This document shows, piece by piece, positions 17,085 through 25,249 of a DNA stretch of 64,000 nucleotides. A program made the position numbers and the translations under genes. The DNA is taken from contig NC_010681.1 in assembly GCF_000020125.1 (NCBI RefSeq), positions 2,356,001 through 2,420,000 on the forward strand, in the 5' to 3' direction. The stretch's first letter is position 1; the number at the start of each line of letters is the position of its first letter. Source of the stretch: Paraburkholderia phytofirmans PsJN. GTDB lineage: Bacteria > Pseudomonadota > Gammaproteobacteria > Burkholderiales > Burkholderiaceae. The notes under the pieces were generated by a model. The model ran no database searches. It saw only the letters and a program-made list of their open reading frames with translations, and was not told the origin of the DNA.

Positions 17085-18419
17085 ATGCCCACGCCCCGCT
17101 ACAAATTGCTGGTCGACAGAATGGCGATGGACATTCGCAGCGGACGCCTCGCGCCCGGCACGCGTCTGCCGACTCACCGTCAGCTCGCCTCGCAGGAGGG
17201 ACTCGCGCTCGTCACCGCGTCGCGGGTCTATGCCGAGCTAGACGCAATGGGATTGGTCAGCGGCGAAACCGGCCGCGGCACTTTTGTGCGGGAAATTGCG
17301 TTGCCGGCGCGCCTAGGCATCGACCAGCACGCCGGCGACGCGGGCCTGGCGGACCTCAATTTCAACAATCCGTCGCTTCCCGGCCAAGCCGAACTGCTCA
17401 GAAGCGCCTTGCGTCAACTCGCGTCCTCCGGCGATCTGGACGCGTTACTGCGCTATCAGCCCCATGGAGGCCGCACGCATGAACGCGAGATCGTCGCGCG
17501 CCACCTGTCGTCTCGAGGACTAGCCGTCGAAGGCGCTCAGGTCGTGATCGTGAACGGCGCGCAGCATGGTTTGACCGCAACCGTTCTGGCGCTCCTGAAG
17601 CCCGGCGACGTCGTCGCGGTCGACGCATTGACCTACCCGGGGTTCAAGGTGCTGGCCGAAACGATCCGGCTTGAACTGGCGCCGATTCCGGTTTCCGACC
17701 AAGGCCCCGACCTCAAGGCGCTCGAACGCTTGTGCCGAACCAGAAAAGTGCGCGCCATCTACACGATGCCGACACTCCATAACCCGCTAGGTTGCGTCAT
17801 GAACGCGCAGGGCCGGCACGAGTTGGTGTCGATTGCCCGCAAGCACGGGCTGCTCATCATCGAGGACGCCGCGTATGCCTTCCTCGCGGAAAATCCGCCG
17901 CCCCCGTTGGCCGCGCTCGCGCCTGAAACGACGGTGTACGTCTCGGGCCTGTCGAAAAGCATCGCCACCGGCCTGCGAGTCGGCTTCGTCGCCGCGCCCG
18001 ATCGCTGGGTCGCACCGCTCGAACGTGCGATCCGGGCCACCACCTGGAACACGGCTGCGGTGATGACCGCGATTGCCTGCGGCTGGCTCGACGACGGCAC
18101 CGTCACGCGCCTGGAGAGGGAGAAGCGTCGCGATGCGGCGCTCCGGCAATCGATGGCCGCCGAGGTTCTCGCCGGACTGCGGCGCGTTTGCCATCCCGCG
18201 TCCTACTTCGTCTGGCTTCCGCTCGCGGAAGAGGTTCGCGCCGACGTGGTGGCGATGGCGCTCGTGCGCGAGGGAATCTCTGTCTCCACGGCCGAACCTT
18301 TCTCGACTTCGGAGCATGTACCCCACGCGATTCGCGTGGCGCTGGGGTCCGTCGATCTGCCCGTACTCCGGGAGTCGCTGCAAACGGTTAAAGGCGTGAT
18401 CGCCTCTTACACCTATTGA
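17085..18419 (+). CDS. MocR-type transcriptional regulator (GntR HTH plus aminotransferase domain)
   Basis: 444 residues. Residues 1-70 form a GntR winged helix (YKLLVDRMAMDIRSGRLAPGTRLPTHRQLASQEGLALVTASRVYAELDAMGLVSGETGRGTFV). The remainder is a fold-type I aminotransferase domain with VNGAQHGL, D-A-Y (EDAAYAFL) and the PLP-binding K291 in YVSGLSKSIATGLRVGF. Members sense PLP or its adducts and activate or repress a neighbouring gene. ATG at 17085 starts the HTH domain; a TTG at 17064 would add only seven residues. The divergent DJ-1-like gene is the expected target; the class II aldolase 250 bases downstream could also belong to its regulon. Confidence 0.9.
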   Translation: MPTPRYKLLVDRMAMDIRSGRLAPGTRLPTHRQLASQEGLALVTASRVYAELDAMGLVSGETGRGTFVREIALPARLGIDQHAGDAGLADLNFNNPSLPGQAELLRSALRQLASSGDLDALLRYQPHGGRTHEREIVARHLSSRGLAVEGAQVVIVNGAQHGLTATVLALLKPGDVVAVDALTYPGFKVLAETIRLELAPIPVSDQGPDLKALERLCRTRKVRAIYTMPTLHNPLGCVMNAQGRHELVSIARKHGLLIIEDAAYAFLAENPPPPLAALAPETTVYVSGLSKSIATGLRVGFVAAPDRWVAPLERAIRATTWNTAAVMTAIACGWLDDGTVTRLEREKRRDAALRQSMAAEVLAGLRRVCHPASYFVWLPLAEEVRADVVAMALVREGISVSTAEPFSTSEHVPHAIRVALGSVDLPVLRESLQTVKGVIASYTY

Positions 18420-18668
18420 AGCGGCGACCGGCCGTTGTCGCGTCGACAAACGCGCCGTCGAGAAAAATTATCGATTCCGCAGGCTGTTTTCGATCAGCAA
18501 GTTCACGAGCGAGACCTCTGGCAACGTATGATTTCAACGACGACATTTTGCTCACCGGCGCGCAACACTTCGCGGAAATAGCGAGGCTTGCGCGAGCACG
18601 CGCCTGAAGCCGCTGTCCGCTCGCCGACGTTTGTCGGGAGGCCGGCGCCATGAAGCCTTCTCCTCACC

Positions 18669-19439
18669 ATGACGAACGCAGACACCATCATGAAAGCTAC
18701 CCCGGTTGTTGAAGACGCCATCTTTCACGCCCCGCAAGTCGCCGCCTTACGGCGAGACCTTGCGCTGGCACTGCGCGCGGCCGCGCATCACGGCCTCGGC
18801 GAAGGCGTATGCAACCATTTCAGCATCGCACTGCCCGGCGACCAGGGCCTCTTTCTGCTGAATCCGCGCGGCTTGATGTGGCATGAAATCCAGGCGGACG
18901 ACATCCTCATCGTGGATGGTCTCGGCAATCGCGTCGCCGGCCGGCACGAGGTCGAGCCTACCGCCATGTTCATTCACGCGGCGGTCCATGACATCGCGGG
19001 CAAGCATTGCGTGCTGCATACGCATATGCCCTATGCCACGGCGTTGACGCTGACGGAGGACTGCGGACTCGACACCACGTTGTCGCAAAACGCCATGCGC
19101 TTTCACGGCCGGGTCGCCCTCGACCGCGAATACAACGGCCTCGCGCTAGACGCCGCGGAAGGCGAGCGCATCGCGCGCGCGATGAGCGGCAGCGACATCG
19201 CGTTCCTCGGCAACCACGGCGTGGTGGTGTGCGGCGAGCGCATCGACTACGCGTTCGATGATCTTTACTATCTGGAGCGCGCTTGCCAAAGCCAGGTGCT
19301 GGCGCTTTCCACGGGGCGCGCGCTGAAGCCGGTGAACCCTGCCCTCGCGGCTCGCGTGGCACATCAGGTGCAAAGCGAGCGAACGCAGTCGGAACTGTTC
19401 TTCGCGGCGTTGAGGCGCACGCTGGGCGAACCGGTATAG
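18669..19439 (+). CDS. Class II aldolase/adducin family protein
   Basis: 256 residues. Zn ligands are visible as H117 and H119 in VLHTHMPYATALT and a further His in AFLNHG-like FLGNHGVVVCG; the acidic residue lies in HEVEPTAMFIHAAVH, and the phosphate-binding GLGEGVCNHFSIAL segment is typical of this family (L-fuculose-phosphate aldolase fold). Substrate unknown; many family members of this length act as decarboxylases or aldolases on small hydroxy-keto acids. ATG at 18669 is taken as start, ATG at 18690 is equally possible; neither has a strong ribosome binding site. Confidence 0.88.
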   Translation: MTNADTIMKATPVVEDAIFHAPQVAALRRDLALALRAAAHHGLGEGVCNHFSIALPGDQGLFLLNPRGLMWHEIQADDILIVDGLGNRVAGRHEVEPTAMFIHAAVHDIAGKHCVLHTHMPYATALTLTEDCGLDTTLSQNAMRFHGRVALDREYNGLALDAAEGERIARAMSGSDIAFLGNHGVVVCGERIDYAFDDLYYLERACQSQVLALSTGRALKPVNPALAARVAHQVQSERTQSELFFAALRRTLGEPV

Positions 19440-19629
19440 CGGCACATGCCGACCCGCGCAGAACAGTCATTGCACTCGAACCAGGGTTGCGGCCGCGCTG
19501 CGTTTCGTGCAGAGTAGCAATGAATGAACGAAGAGGAAGCGAAGCCAACCGGCGATCCGCCTCGATCATTCCGGTGCGGTATGTTCCGCTATTGAATACA
19601 ACCGAGCACGGCACGAGCAGCAATACATC

Positions 19630-19725
19630 ATGCGCATTTTGAGCATTCTCCCGCAACGACCTCCGGTGCCCGCCATGGCGGCCGGAGTCTGCTCGAGAAC
19701 TCAATATGCGCGCGAAAAAGGCTAA
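19630..19725 (+). CDS. Putative proline-rich leader peptide, 31 aa
   Basis: A short frame upstream of the ProRS paralogue reads MRILSILPQRPPVPAMAAGV and continues to TAA. Four proline codons fall in a seven-codon stretch (19651, 19660, 19663, 19669), exactly where a ribosome short of prolyl-tRNA would stall. A hairpin overlaps these codons, and a rho-independent terminator follows 34 bases after the stop codon. This is the layout of amino-acid leader peptides such as those of trp, his and leu operons. The ribosome binding site is weak (GAGCAG), and translation is unproven. Confidence 0.55.
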   Translation: MRILSILPQRPPVPAMAAGVCSRTQYAREKG

Positions 19726-19781
19726 GCACCCGCGCCTTGCATGAGAATCGATGATCCGGACGCCCCTTGCGGGCGTTTTTT
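19661..19781 (+). promoter_or_regulatory. Candidate attenuator with mutually exclusive hairpins
   Basis: Four segments can be drawn. Segments 1 and 2: CTCCGG (19661-19666) with CCGGAG (19682-19687), plus inner CCGC with GCGG, enclosing the Pro-Pro-Val-Pro codons. Segments 2 and 3: GGC-GG-CCGGA (19677-19686) with TCCGG-AC-GCC (19755-19764), an antiterminator. Segments 3 and 4: ACGCCC (19760-19765) with GGGCGT (19771-19776), the terminator. Segment 2 can pair with either 1 or 3, and segment 3 overlaps the terminator's left arm. The model predicts read-through into the ProRS gene when prolyl-tRNA is scarce. Confidence 0.5.
19760..19781 (+). terminator. Rho-independent terminator upstream of the ProRS paralogue
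   Basis: ACGCCC, five-base loop, GGGCGT, followed by six T residues. It ends 46 bases before the ATG of the ProRS-like gene and points into it, so if transcription starts upstream of 19630 it must be read through for that gene to be expressed. Confidence 0.8.
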
Positions 19782-19827
19782 CATTTCAGGCCTTTTTTTA
19801 CGCTGAATTCTGAATCCGGAGCACATC

Positions 19828-20970
19828 ATGAAATTCTCGCAGCAATTTTTTGCCAACAGTTTCTTCGAGCAGGACAACACCCGTCTGGAACTGACCGATC
19901 TCGCCCGCAAGGCATGCCTCGTCCATCAGGACGCCGCGGGACTTTACTCGTGGATGTCGCTCGGTCTGAGAGCGCAGCGGCGCGTCGAGAGCGTCGTGCG
20001 CGAGGAGATGGAACGCGCCGGCTTTTGCGAAATCCAGATGAGCCTGCTGCAGGACGCGGATCTGTGGCGGCAAACCGGGCGGCTCGATGCATACGGCGAC
20101 GAGCTGATGCGGCTCACAAGCCGTTCCGGCCGGCTGTTCTGCCTCGGCGCCACGTGCGAAGAACTGGCCACGCAGATGGTTAGGACGCACTACAACCGGA
20201 CGGACATGAGTCTCGGCCTCTATCAGTTCGGCAACAAGTATCGCGACGAACTGAGGACACGCGGCGGCCTCGCGCGCGCCAAGGAGTTCATCATGAAAGA
20301 CGGCTATTCCTTCAATGCCACGGAAGACGGCGCGCGCGCAGCGTACGAGGCCGTGCGCGAAGCCTATCTGCGCATCTTCCGCCGACTGGGGCTGGATGCC
20401 ATCGTGAAGTCGAGCGACAACGGGGAAATCGGCGGGCAAAGTTCGGAGGAGTTTCATGTCGTGAGCGAGCTCGGCGAAGACGAGACCGACGGTCAGACAT
20501 CGCTTGAATGCGCGCATATTTTCGACCTGGGCGACCGTTACTCCAAAGCCATGGGGTTGGTGAACGCCAAGGGCAAATTCGTCAGAATGGGCTGTTTCGG
20601 CGTAGGCATCTCGCGCCTCGCCATGCTCCTGCTCAGCCGGCAGCGCGACGAGCGCGGCTTTTGGGGCAGCGAGTCGTTCAACACCTTCGACGTCGTGCTC
20701 ACGGTCATTGACTGGGAGCGTCAGGAACGGCAGGAGGCTGCGGAAACGCTGCGGCGCGAACTACAGGCCGCAGGGTTGAGCGTGTTGATGGACGACCGCC
20801 TCGCGCAAGCCGGAAAGAAGCTCGCCGATGCCGAGTTGATCGCGTGCCGCCAACGCGTCGTGGTCAGCGGTAAAGCACTCGCATCGGGCCGCTTCGAGTG
20901 GATGGACCGGCGCACTTTTGCGCGTCGAGATGCGTCGGCGGCGGAGATCGTGACGCTTTGTGCGCGATAG
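19828..20970 (+). CDS. Prolyl-tRNA synthetase paralogue lacking the editing (INS) domain
   Basis: A class II aminoacyl-tRNA synthetase of 380 residues with the ProRS plan. Visible are the motif 1 region GLYSWMSLGLRAQRRVESVVREEM, the TxE loop at T109-C110-E111 (His in the middle in E. coli), motif 2 around R139 (YRDELRTRGGLARAKEFIMKDGYSF), motif 3 GCFGVGISR at 255-263, and a C-terminal anticodon-binding domain (VLMDDRLAQAGKKLADAELIACRQRVVV). The ~180-residue INS/YbaK-like editing insert present near residues 224-407 of the E. coli enzyme is absent; the chain goes directly from HVVSELGEDETD to ECAHIFDLG. All motifs look catalytically intact. GGAG precedes the ATG. The genome's main proS is presumably elsewhere. 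Possible roles are a stress- or analogue-resistant back-up ProRS, or charging of a non-tRNA carrier. Confidence 0.85.
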   Translation: MKFSQQFFANSFFEQDNTRLELTDLARKACLVHQDAAGLYSWMSLGLRAQRRVESVVREEMERAGFCEIQMSLLQDADLWRQTGRLDAYGDELMRLTSRSGRLFCLGATCEELATQMVRTHYNRTDMSLGLYQFGNKYRDELRTRGGLARAKEFIMKDGYSFNATEDGARAAYEAVREAYLRIFRRLGLDAIVKSSDNGEIGGQSSEEFHVVSELGEDETDGQTSLECAHIFDLGDRYSKAMGLVNAKGKFVRMGCFGVGISRLAMLLLSRQRDERGFWGSESFNTFDVVLTVIDWERQERQEAAETLRRELQAAGLSVLMDDRLAQAGKKLADAELIACRQRVVVSGKALASGRFEWMDRRTFARRDASAAEIVTLCAR

Positions 20971-21120
20971 CGCTGGCGCGTGTGCGTCTCGGCATGTGCT
21001 TCAGGGCGTGCGGCACGCGGGCTCGTTCGACATGGACTGCGTCATGTTGACAGCCGCGCTTTCCCGCGCGCCCGCATTTGCGCTATTTGGGCTTTCGCAT
21101 CGAATGTCCAATGAACTGCT

Positions 21121-21450
21121 TCAGCGCAGCCATTTGCGTACATCCTTTTCCCATTCCGGATCGCCGCAGCCCTGCGGATTTTCCGGTCCGAGCACGGTGA
21201 TATAGCCTTTGGTCTTCATGCACGATTCGTACGCACGGACCTTCGTGCATTGCCCTGGGCCCGCGCTGCGCGACACCGCTTTGCATTGTTCGATCGTCCT
21301 GTCCATCGGACCAAAGTCCATGTCGTCCGCGCGGTTGAGCGTCGGCGCGTCTGCGCCCGATGCGGAGAACTCGACGGGACCGGTCTGTGCGCAGGCACTC
21401 AGCGCAGCGGCCAGGACGGTAATGAAGAGAAGGTGGACACGCGGTTGCAT
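21121..21450 (-). CDS. Small putative lipoprotein, 109 aa
   Basis: Signal peptide with lipobox (VHLLFITVLAAALSAC, lipidated Cys about residue 20). The mature part carries four cysteines (EQCKAV, GQCTKV, ESCMKTKGYITV, QGCGDPEWEKD) likely to form two disulfides, and the pattern C-x(n)-YESCMKTKGY recalls small Cys-containing periplasmic proteins of Burkholderia. Family not identified. ATG start preceded by AGGAG (reverse of CTCCT at 21458). Confidence 0.75.
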   Translation of the reverse strand: MQPRVHLLFITVLAAALSACAQTGPVEFSASGADAPTLNRADDMDFGPMDRTIEQCKAVSRSAGPGQCTKVRAYESCMKTKGYITVLGPENPQGCGDPEWEKDVRKWLR

Positions 21451-21672
21451 GGGCGACTCCTGTTTCGCAGAGGTTGCGAAATCATACGCTCACGCGCATG
21501 GATAGTTCGTTGCCGTTGCTTCGTGTCGAAGCGTCGAGCCTCATTAACACGTTTTTAACCTGCGCCCGGCCGTGCCATGATTGGGCTACCCGACCGGCGC
21601 GCGTCGATCCACGCTCTATGGATGCCCGAACCTTCGCCGTCTTTACCCTCAACCGGAACCTTCCACACCGCC

Positions 21673-22164
21673 ATGACCACATCCACATCGAACGACGCCC
21701 CCGGCACCGCTCTCGCCCGCCTGCACACGCTCGGCCTCGCCCTGCCGAACGTGCCCGCTCCGCGCGGCGCGTTCAAACCGTTTTCACGATCAGGCCAACT
21801 GATCTTTCTCTCCGGACAAATCTGCGAGTGGGAAGGCGAAGTGAAATTCAGCGGCCCGGTCGGAGAAGTTCACGACCTTCAGGCCGGACAGCAAGCCGCG
21901 CAGATCTGCGCGCTGAACCTGCTGGCGGCATTGCAAATCGCACTCGACGGCGACCTGGACCGCGTGGTCTGCTGCCACCGCGTCGGTGGCTTCGTGTATG
22001 CAACGCCTGGTTATCCGAACGTGCCCAAAGTCATCAACGGGGCCTCCGATCTTTTCTTCGAGGTGTTCGGCGAACGTGGCCGGCATGCGCGCACGGCGGT
22101 CGGCGTCGCCACCCTGCCCGCCGCGGCGTCCGTCGAAGTCGAAGCGATCTTCGAGGTTTGTTAA
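21673..22164 (+). CDS. RidA family protein (YjgF/YER057c/UK114)
   Basis: 163 residues. The N-terminal ARLHTLGLALPNVPAPRGAFKPFSRSGQLIFLSGQICEWEG and C-terminal HARTAVGVATLPAAASVEVEAIFEV segments match the RidA chorismate-mutase-like fold, including the Arg in RTAVGV that binds the carboxylate of enamine/imine substrates. It belongs to the longer RidA-like subgroup rather than the ~128-residue archetype. Family members hydrolyse reactive 2-aminoacrylate-type intermediates. ATG at 21673 is chosen; upstream frame codons do not resemble the family. Standing alone, with its own upstream region of over 200 bases. Confidence 0.85.
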   Translation: MTTSTSNDAPGTALARLHTLGLALPNVPAPRGAFKPFSRSGQLIFLSGQICEWEGEVKFSGPVGEVHDLQAGQQAAQICALNLLAALQIALDGDLDRVVCCHRVGGFVYATPGYPNVPKVINGASDLFFEVFGERGRHARTAVGVATLPAAASVEVEAIFEVC

Positions 22165-22646
22165 GGCGTCAACCTGCCGGCCCTCAGCGTGCGCGCTTTT
22201 CCGGCGTGCGCTTCGGCTTGTCAGAAGCGCTACCCGCCGAAAAAATCCGGCAAGCATCACGCCGTTAATCCATCGACAAAGGAAATTCAACCAGAATTTT
22301 TTGACCAAAAGTTTGCACACGTCGGCGGAAAGGTTTATTAGTGATCGTGCCATTGCGATTCACGGTGTCTCGCATGCATCACTCACGCTGCGCATGCGGC
22401 GCGTTCCGCGTGTTGTCATGAATGCGCCGCGAATACATGGACCGGATAATTCAGAAACACCTTGCTCGCAACACAATTCGGAGTCCGTTTGAAGTTCGAT
22501 TATCGCGACTCCTGCATCACCGAGCGCTGCGCCGGTGATCCACCCCGTCTTAAGCGACCGGCTACTTCGGGGCACGGTCCCGGCGTCGACGCCTCACGCA
22601 CCGCACCACTGCGCCACAAACAACTTCCAACAAGGGAGAACTGATC
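22165..22646. other. Intergenic region, 482 bases
   Basis: Between the RidA and DUF3300 genes. Composition is less GC-rich than flanking genes, with AT-rich patches near 22270-22340. No coding frame with a ribosome binding site or recognisable pattern was found. It must contain the promoter of the DUF3300/DUF2950 operon; GGGAG at 22634-22638 is that operon's ribosome binding site. Confidence 0.5.
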
Positions 22647-24101
22647 GTGAAACGCTCCAGGGCATACCAGAGAGGATCGCGAATTCTTCTCGCCGCATTG
22701 ACCGCATTGGCCGGCCCGCCGCTATTGCTCGATGTCGCGGCGCCGGCCGCTCATGCGCAAACCGCCGCGCCAACTCCGGCGAAAATCTCGAACCAGCAAC
22801 TGGACTCGCTGACCGCGCCGCTCGCGCTCTACCCCGACGCGCTCCTCGCGCAGGTGCTGATGGCCTCCACTTTTCCACAAGACGTGCCGGCGGCGGCGGC
22901 ATGGTCGAAGGCCAATCCGAAACTCCAGGGCGACGACGCCGTGAAGGCGGTGGCGTCGGAACCGTGGGACCCGAGCGTGCAATCGCTGGTGGCGTTTCCC
23001 CAGGTGCTGGCCACCATGGCGTCGAAACCCGACTGGGTCACGCAGCTCGGCAACGCTTTTCTCGCGCAGCCCAACGACGTGATGGACTCCGTGCAGCGAC
23101 TGCGCAAACAGGCGCAGAAGGCCGGCAACCTGCAGACCACCCCGCAGCAGAAAGTGATAGTCGAGCAGAGCACGATCCAGATCGTGCCGGTCAACCCGCA
23201 AGTCGTCTATGTGCCCACGTACAACCCCACGGTCGTCTACGGCGTGTGGCCCTATCCGGCCTACCCGCCCGTGTATGTGCCGCCCCCGCCAGGCTATGCC
23301 GTGGCCAGCGGTCTCGCCGCCGGTCTCGCGTTCGGCGTCGGTGTGGCGATCACCAGTTCGCTGTGGAGCAACGTCAACTGGAACAATCACAGCGTCAATA
23401 TCAACGTGAATCAGTTCAACAACATCAATGTGAACCGGCGGCTCGACGTGAATAGCAGCACGACCAACTGGAACCGCAATTCGACCTTCAACCGCAATAC
23501 CTCGGCCAACGTGGGCAGCGCGCAACGAGATGCGTATCGCGGACGCGATACGTCGGCAGCGGCGGCCTCGCGTGCGCAGGCTCAGCAGACCTTGCAGAAC
23601 CGCACTGGCCAGAACCTGGGCGGAACCGCCAGCCAGCGTGTGCAGGGTATCCACCAAGGCGGCAACATGGCCGGCGGCATTCGCGACGGCGCGCAGAACG
23701 TGAACCGCGACAACGCGTTGCGTGGCGCGGGCAATGGCGGCGATGCGCAGCGCGACGTGCAGCGCGGACAAGCCAGCCGGCAGGCGCAGGCGAGCAACCG
23801 CGGCGGCGGTCTAGGGGCGAACGGCGGCGGTCAGCAACGCGCCGCCAATCTGGGAGCGGGAGGCGGTGGCGAGCGCGGTGGGCAACGCGCCGGCGGCGGC
23901 TTGGGCGCGGGTGGCGGCGGCCAGCAACGCGGCGGCGGCTTCGGCGCGGGTGGCGGCGGCCAGCAACGCGGCGGCGGCTTCGGCGCGGGTGGCGGCGGCC
24001 AGCAACGCGGCGGCGGCTTCGGCGCGGGTGGCGGCGGCCAGCAACGCGGCGGCGGCTTCGGCGCGGGCGGTGGCGGCCAGCGTCACTTCGGCCGGCATTG
24101 A
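22647..24101 (+). CDS. DUF3300 domain-containing secreted protein with Gly/Gln repeats
   Basis: 484 residues. Signal peptide to about residue 38 (LLAALTALAGPPLLLDVAAPAAHAQ). The DUF3300 domain follows at about 45-240: LDSLTAPLALYPDALLAQVLMASTFPQDV, WSKANPKLQGDDAVKAVASEPWDPSVQSLVAFPQVLATM, and VVYVPTYNPTVVYGVWPYPAYPPVYVPPPPGY. A central glycine-alanine hydrophobic stretch (AVASGLAAGLAFGVGVAI) and an Asn-rich region (NHSVNINVNQFNNINVN) come next, and the tail is almost wholly glycine-rich repeats. Function unknown; DUF3300 proteins are predicted envelope proteins and are often encoded beside DUF2950, as here (22-base gap). Confidence 0.9.
   Translation: MKRSRAYQRGSRILLAALTALAGPPLLLDVAAPAAHAQTAAPTPAKISNQQLDSLTAPLALYPDALLAQVLMASTFPQDVPAAAAWSKANPKLQGDDAVKAVASEPWDPSVQSLVAFPQVLATMASKPDWVTQLGNAFLAQPNDVMDSVQRLRKQAQKAGNLQTTPQQKVIVEQSTIQIVPVNPQVVYVPTYNPTVVYGVWPYPAYPPVYVPPPPGYAVASGLAAGLAFGVGVAITSSLWSNVNWNNHSVNINVNQFNNINVNRRLDVNSSTTNWNRNSTFNRNTSANVGSAQRDAYRGRDTSAAAASRAQAQQTLQNRTGQNLGGTASQRVQGIHQGGNMAGGIRDGAQNVNRDNALRGAGNGGDAQRDVQRGQASRQAQASNRGGGLGANGGGQQRAANLGAGGGGERGGQRAGGGLGAGGGGQQRGGGFGAGGGGQQRGGGFGAGGGGQQRGGGFGAGGGGQQRGGGFGAGGGGQRHFGRH
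23904..24080 (+). repeat. 39-bp in-frame tandem repeat, four full copies plus a partial
   Basis: Near-identical 39-base units (13 residues, GAGGGGQQRGGGF) start at 23904, 23943, 23982 and 24021, followed by a partial diverged copy to about 24080. The unit length is a multiple of three, so copy-number change would keep the DUF3300 frame. Near-identity suggests recent expansion and probable length variation between strains. Confidence 0.9.
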
Positions 24102-24123
24102 ACCGATCTCACAGGAGCCGCTC

Positions 24124-25086
24124 ATGATCCGCATCCGCATGTTCCGCATGTTCCACATCCCCGGCGCACGTCTGGCCGAAGCCTTTGCCCTCGCGCCCGG
24201 CCCGCGCCGCGCCGCTGCCGCCCTCGGGCTCGCCGTGCTGTTGAGCGGCGCGTCCGTAGCGCATGCACAAGCTGTGTATCCGACGCCCGAGGCCGCTGTC
24301 GACGCGTTCGTCGAAGCGCTCGCCACCAGCGACCATCCCGCCATGCAGCATGTGCTCGGCAAGGACTTCACCCGCTTCATTCCGACCCAAAACATCGGCG
24401 AACAGGATATCTACGACTTTCTCGGCGCATGGTCGAAGGGACACCAGATCGTCGACGATCCGGCGCCGCTGAACGGCCACGCGAGCAAGCATCTGTCGGT
24501 CGGCACCAGCGGCTGGACGTTGCCGATTCCGCTCGTGCAGACGTCGAGAGGCTGGCGCTTCGATCCCGCTGCCGCCCGCGATGAGATCGCGACCCGCCGC
24601 ATCGGCCGCAACGAGAACGCGGCCATGATGATATCGCTCGCCATTCTCGATGCGCAAAGCGACTATCAGGCGTCGACCCAGCATTACGCGCAACGCATCG
24701 TCAGCACACCGGGCCAGCACGACGGCTTGTACTGGCCGAGCGCGTCGGGTGAAAAAGAGAGTCCGCTCGGCCCGCTCGCCGCGGCGATGCCGCCTACCGG
24801 CAACATCTCGAAAGAGGGCTACTACGGCTATCACTTCCGCATTCTGACCGCGCAAGGGCCGCATGCGAGAGGCGGCAGTCAGAACTACGTCGAGAACGGT
24901 GCGATGACCAACGGTTACGCCGTGCTCGCGTGGCCCGCTGAATACGGGAAAACGGGCGTGATGAGCTTCATCGTCAATCAGGACAGACAGATTTATCAGA
25001 AAAACCTCGGCCCAAATTCGGCGGCGGCCGCCGCTGCGCTCAAATCGTTCGATCCGGACTCGTCGTGGGAGGCCGTGAACCCCTGA
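24124..25086 (+). CDS. DUF2950 domain-containing secreted protein
   Basis: 320 residues with an N-terminal signal (RRAAAALGLAVLLSGASVAHAQ). The DUF2950 body shows FPTPEAAVDAFVEAL-like YPTPEAAVDAFVEALATSDH, FDPAAARDEIATRRIGRNENAAM, AILDAQSDYQ, DGLYWPSASGEKESPLGPLAA, GYYGYHFRILTAQGPHARGGSQNYV and AWPAEYGKTGVMSFIVNQDRQIYQKNLG. AGGAG lies 7 bases before ATG 24124; the frame continues upstream only through the antisense-like repeat region. Partner of the DUF3300 gene. Function unknown. Confidence 0.9.
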   Translation: MIRIRMFRMFHIPGARLAEAFALAPGPRRAAAALGLAVLLSGASVAHAQAVYPTPEAAVDAFVEALATSDHPAMQHVLGKDFTRFIPTQNIGEQDIYDFLGAWSKGHQIVDDPAPLNGHASKHLSVGTSGWTLPIPLVQTSRGWRFDPAAARDEIATRRIGRNENAAMMISLAILDAQSDYQASTQHYAQRIVSTPGQHDGLYWPSASGEKESPLGPLAAAMPPTGNISKEGYYGYHFRILTAQGPHARGGSQNYVENGAMTNGYAVLAWPAEYGKTGVMSFIVNQDRQIYQKNLGPNSAAAAAALKSFDPDSSWEAVNP

Positions 25087-25249
25087 GCGCGGCGTCGGCG
25101 CCGCCGGGCGCAATCGCGTGTGGGCGCCCGGCGTATGGCGCCCCGGAACGAGCGGCGAGCACGGCGTTGCCATTCGATCCGCGCCCGCTTGCGGGCGCGC
25201 GCGGCGAGCAACAGGCAGGCCGCGCCCAGCCACGCTTCGGAGCTTCGCA

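Noticed and set aside
18416..18607. 63-codon plus-strand frame after the MocR gene
   Set aside because: Overlaps the MocR stop, no ribosome binding site, composition not gene-like.
23904..24080. CRISPR array
   Set aside because: Repeats are contiguous, in frame with a glycine-rich protein and have no unique spacers.
25087..25249. Remnant of pqiA
   Set aside because: A frame runs to a TGA overlapping the pqiB ATG, but its translation (AACGRPAYGAPERAAST-like, Arg/Pro-rich) shows none of the PqiA cysteine motifs or membrane helices.
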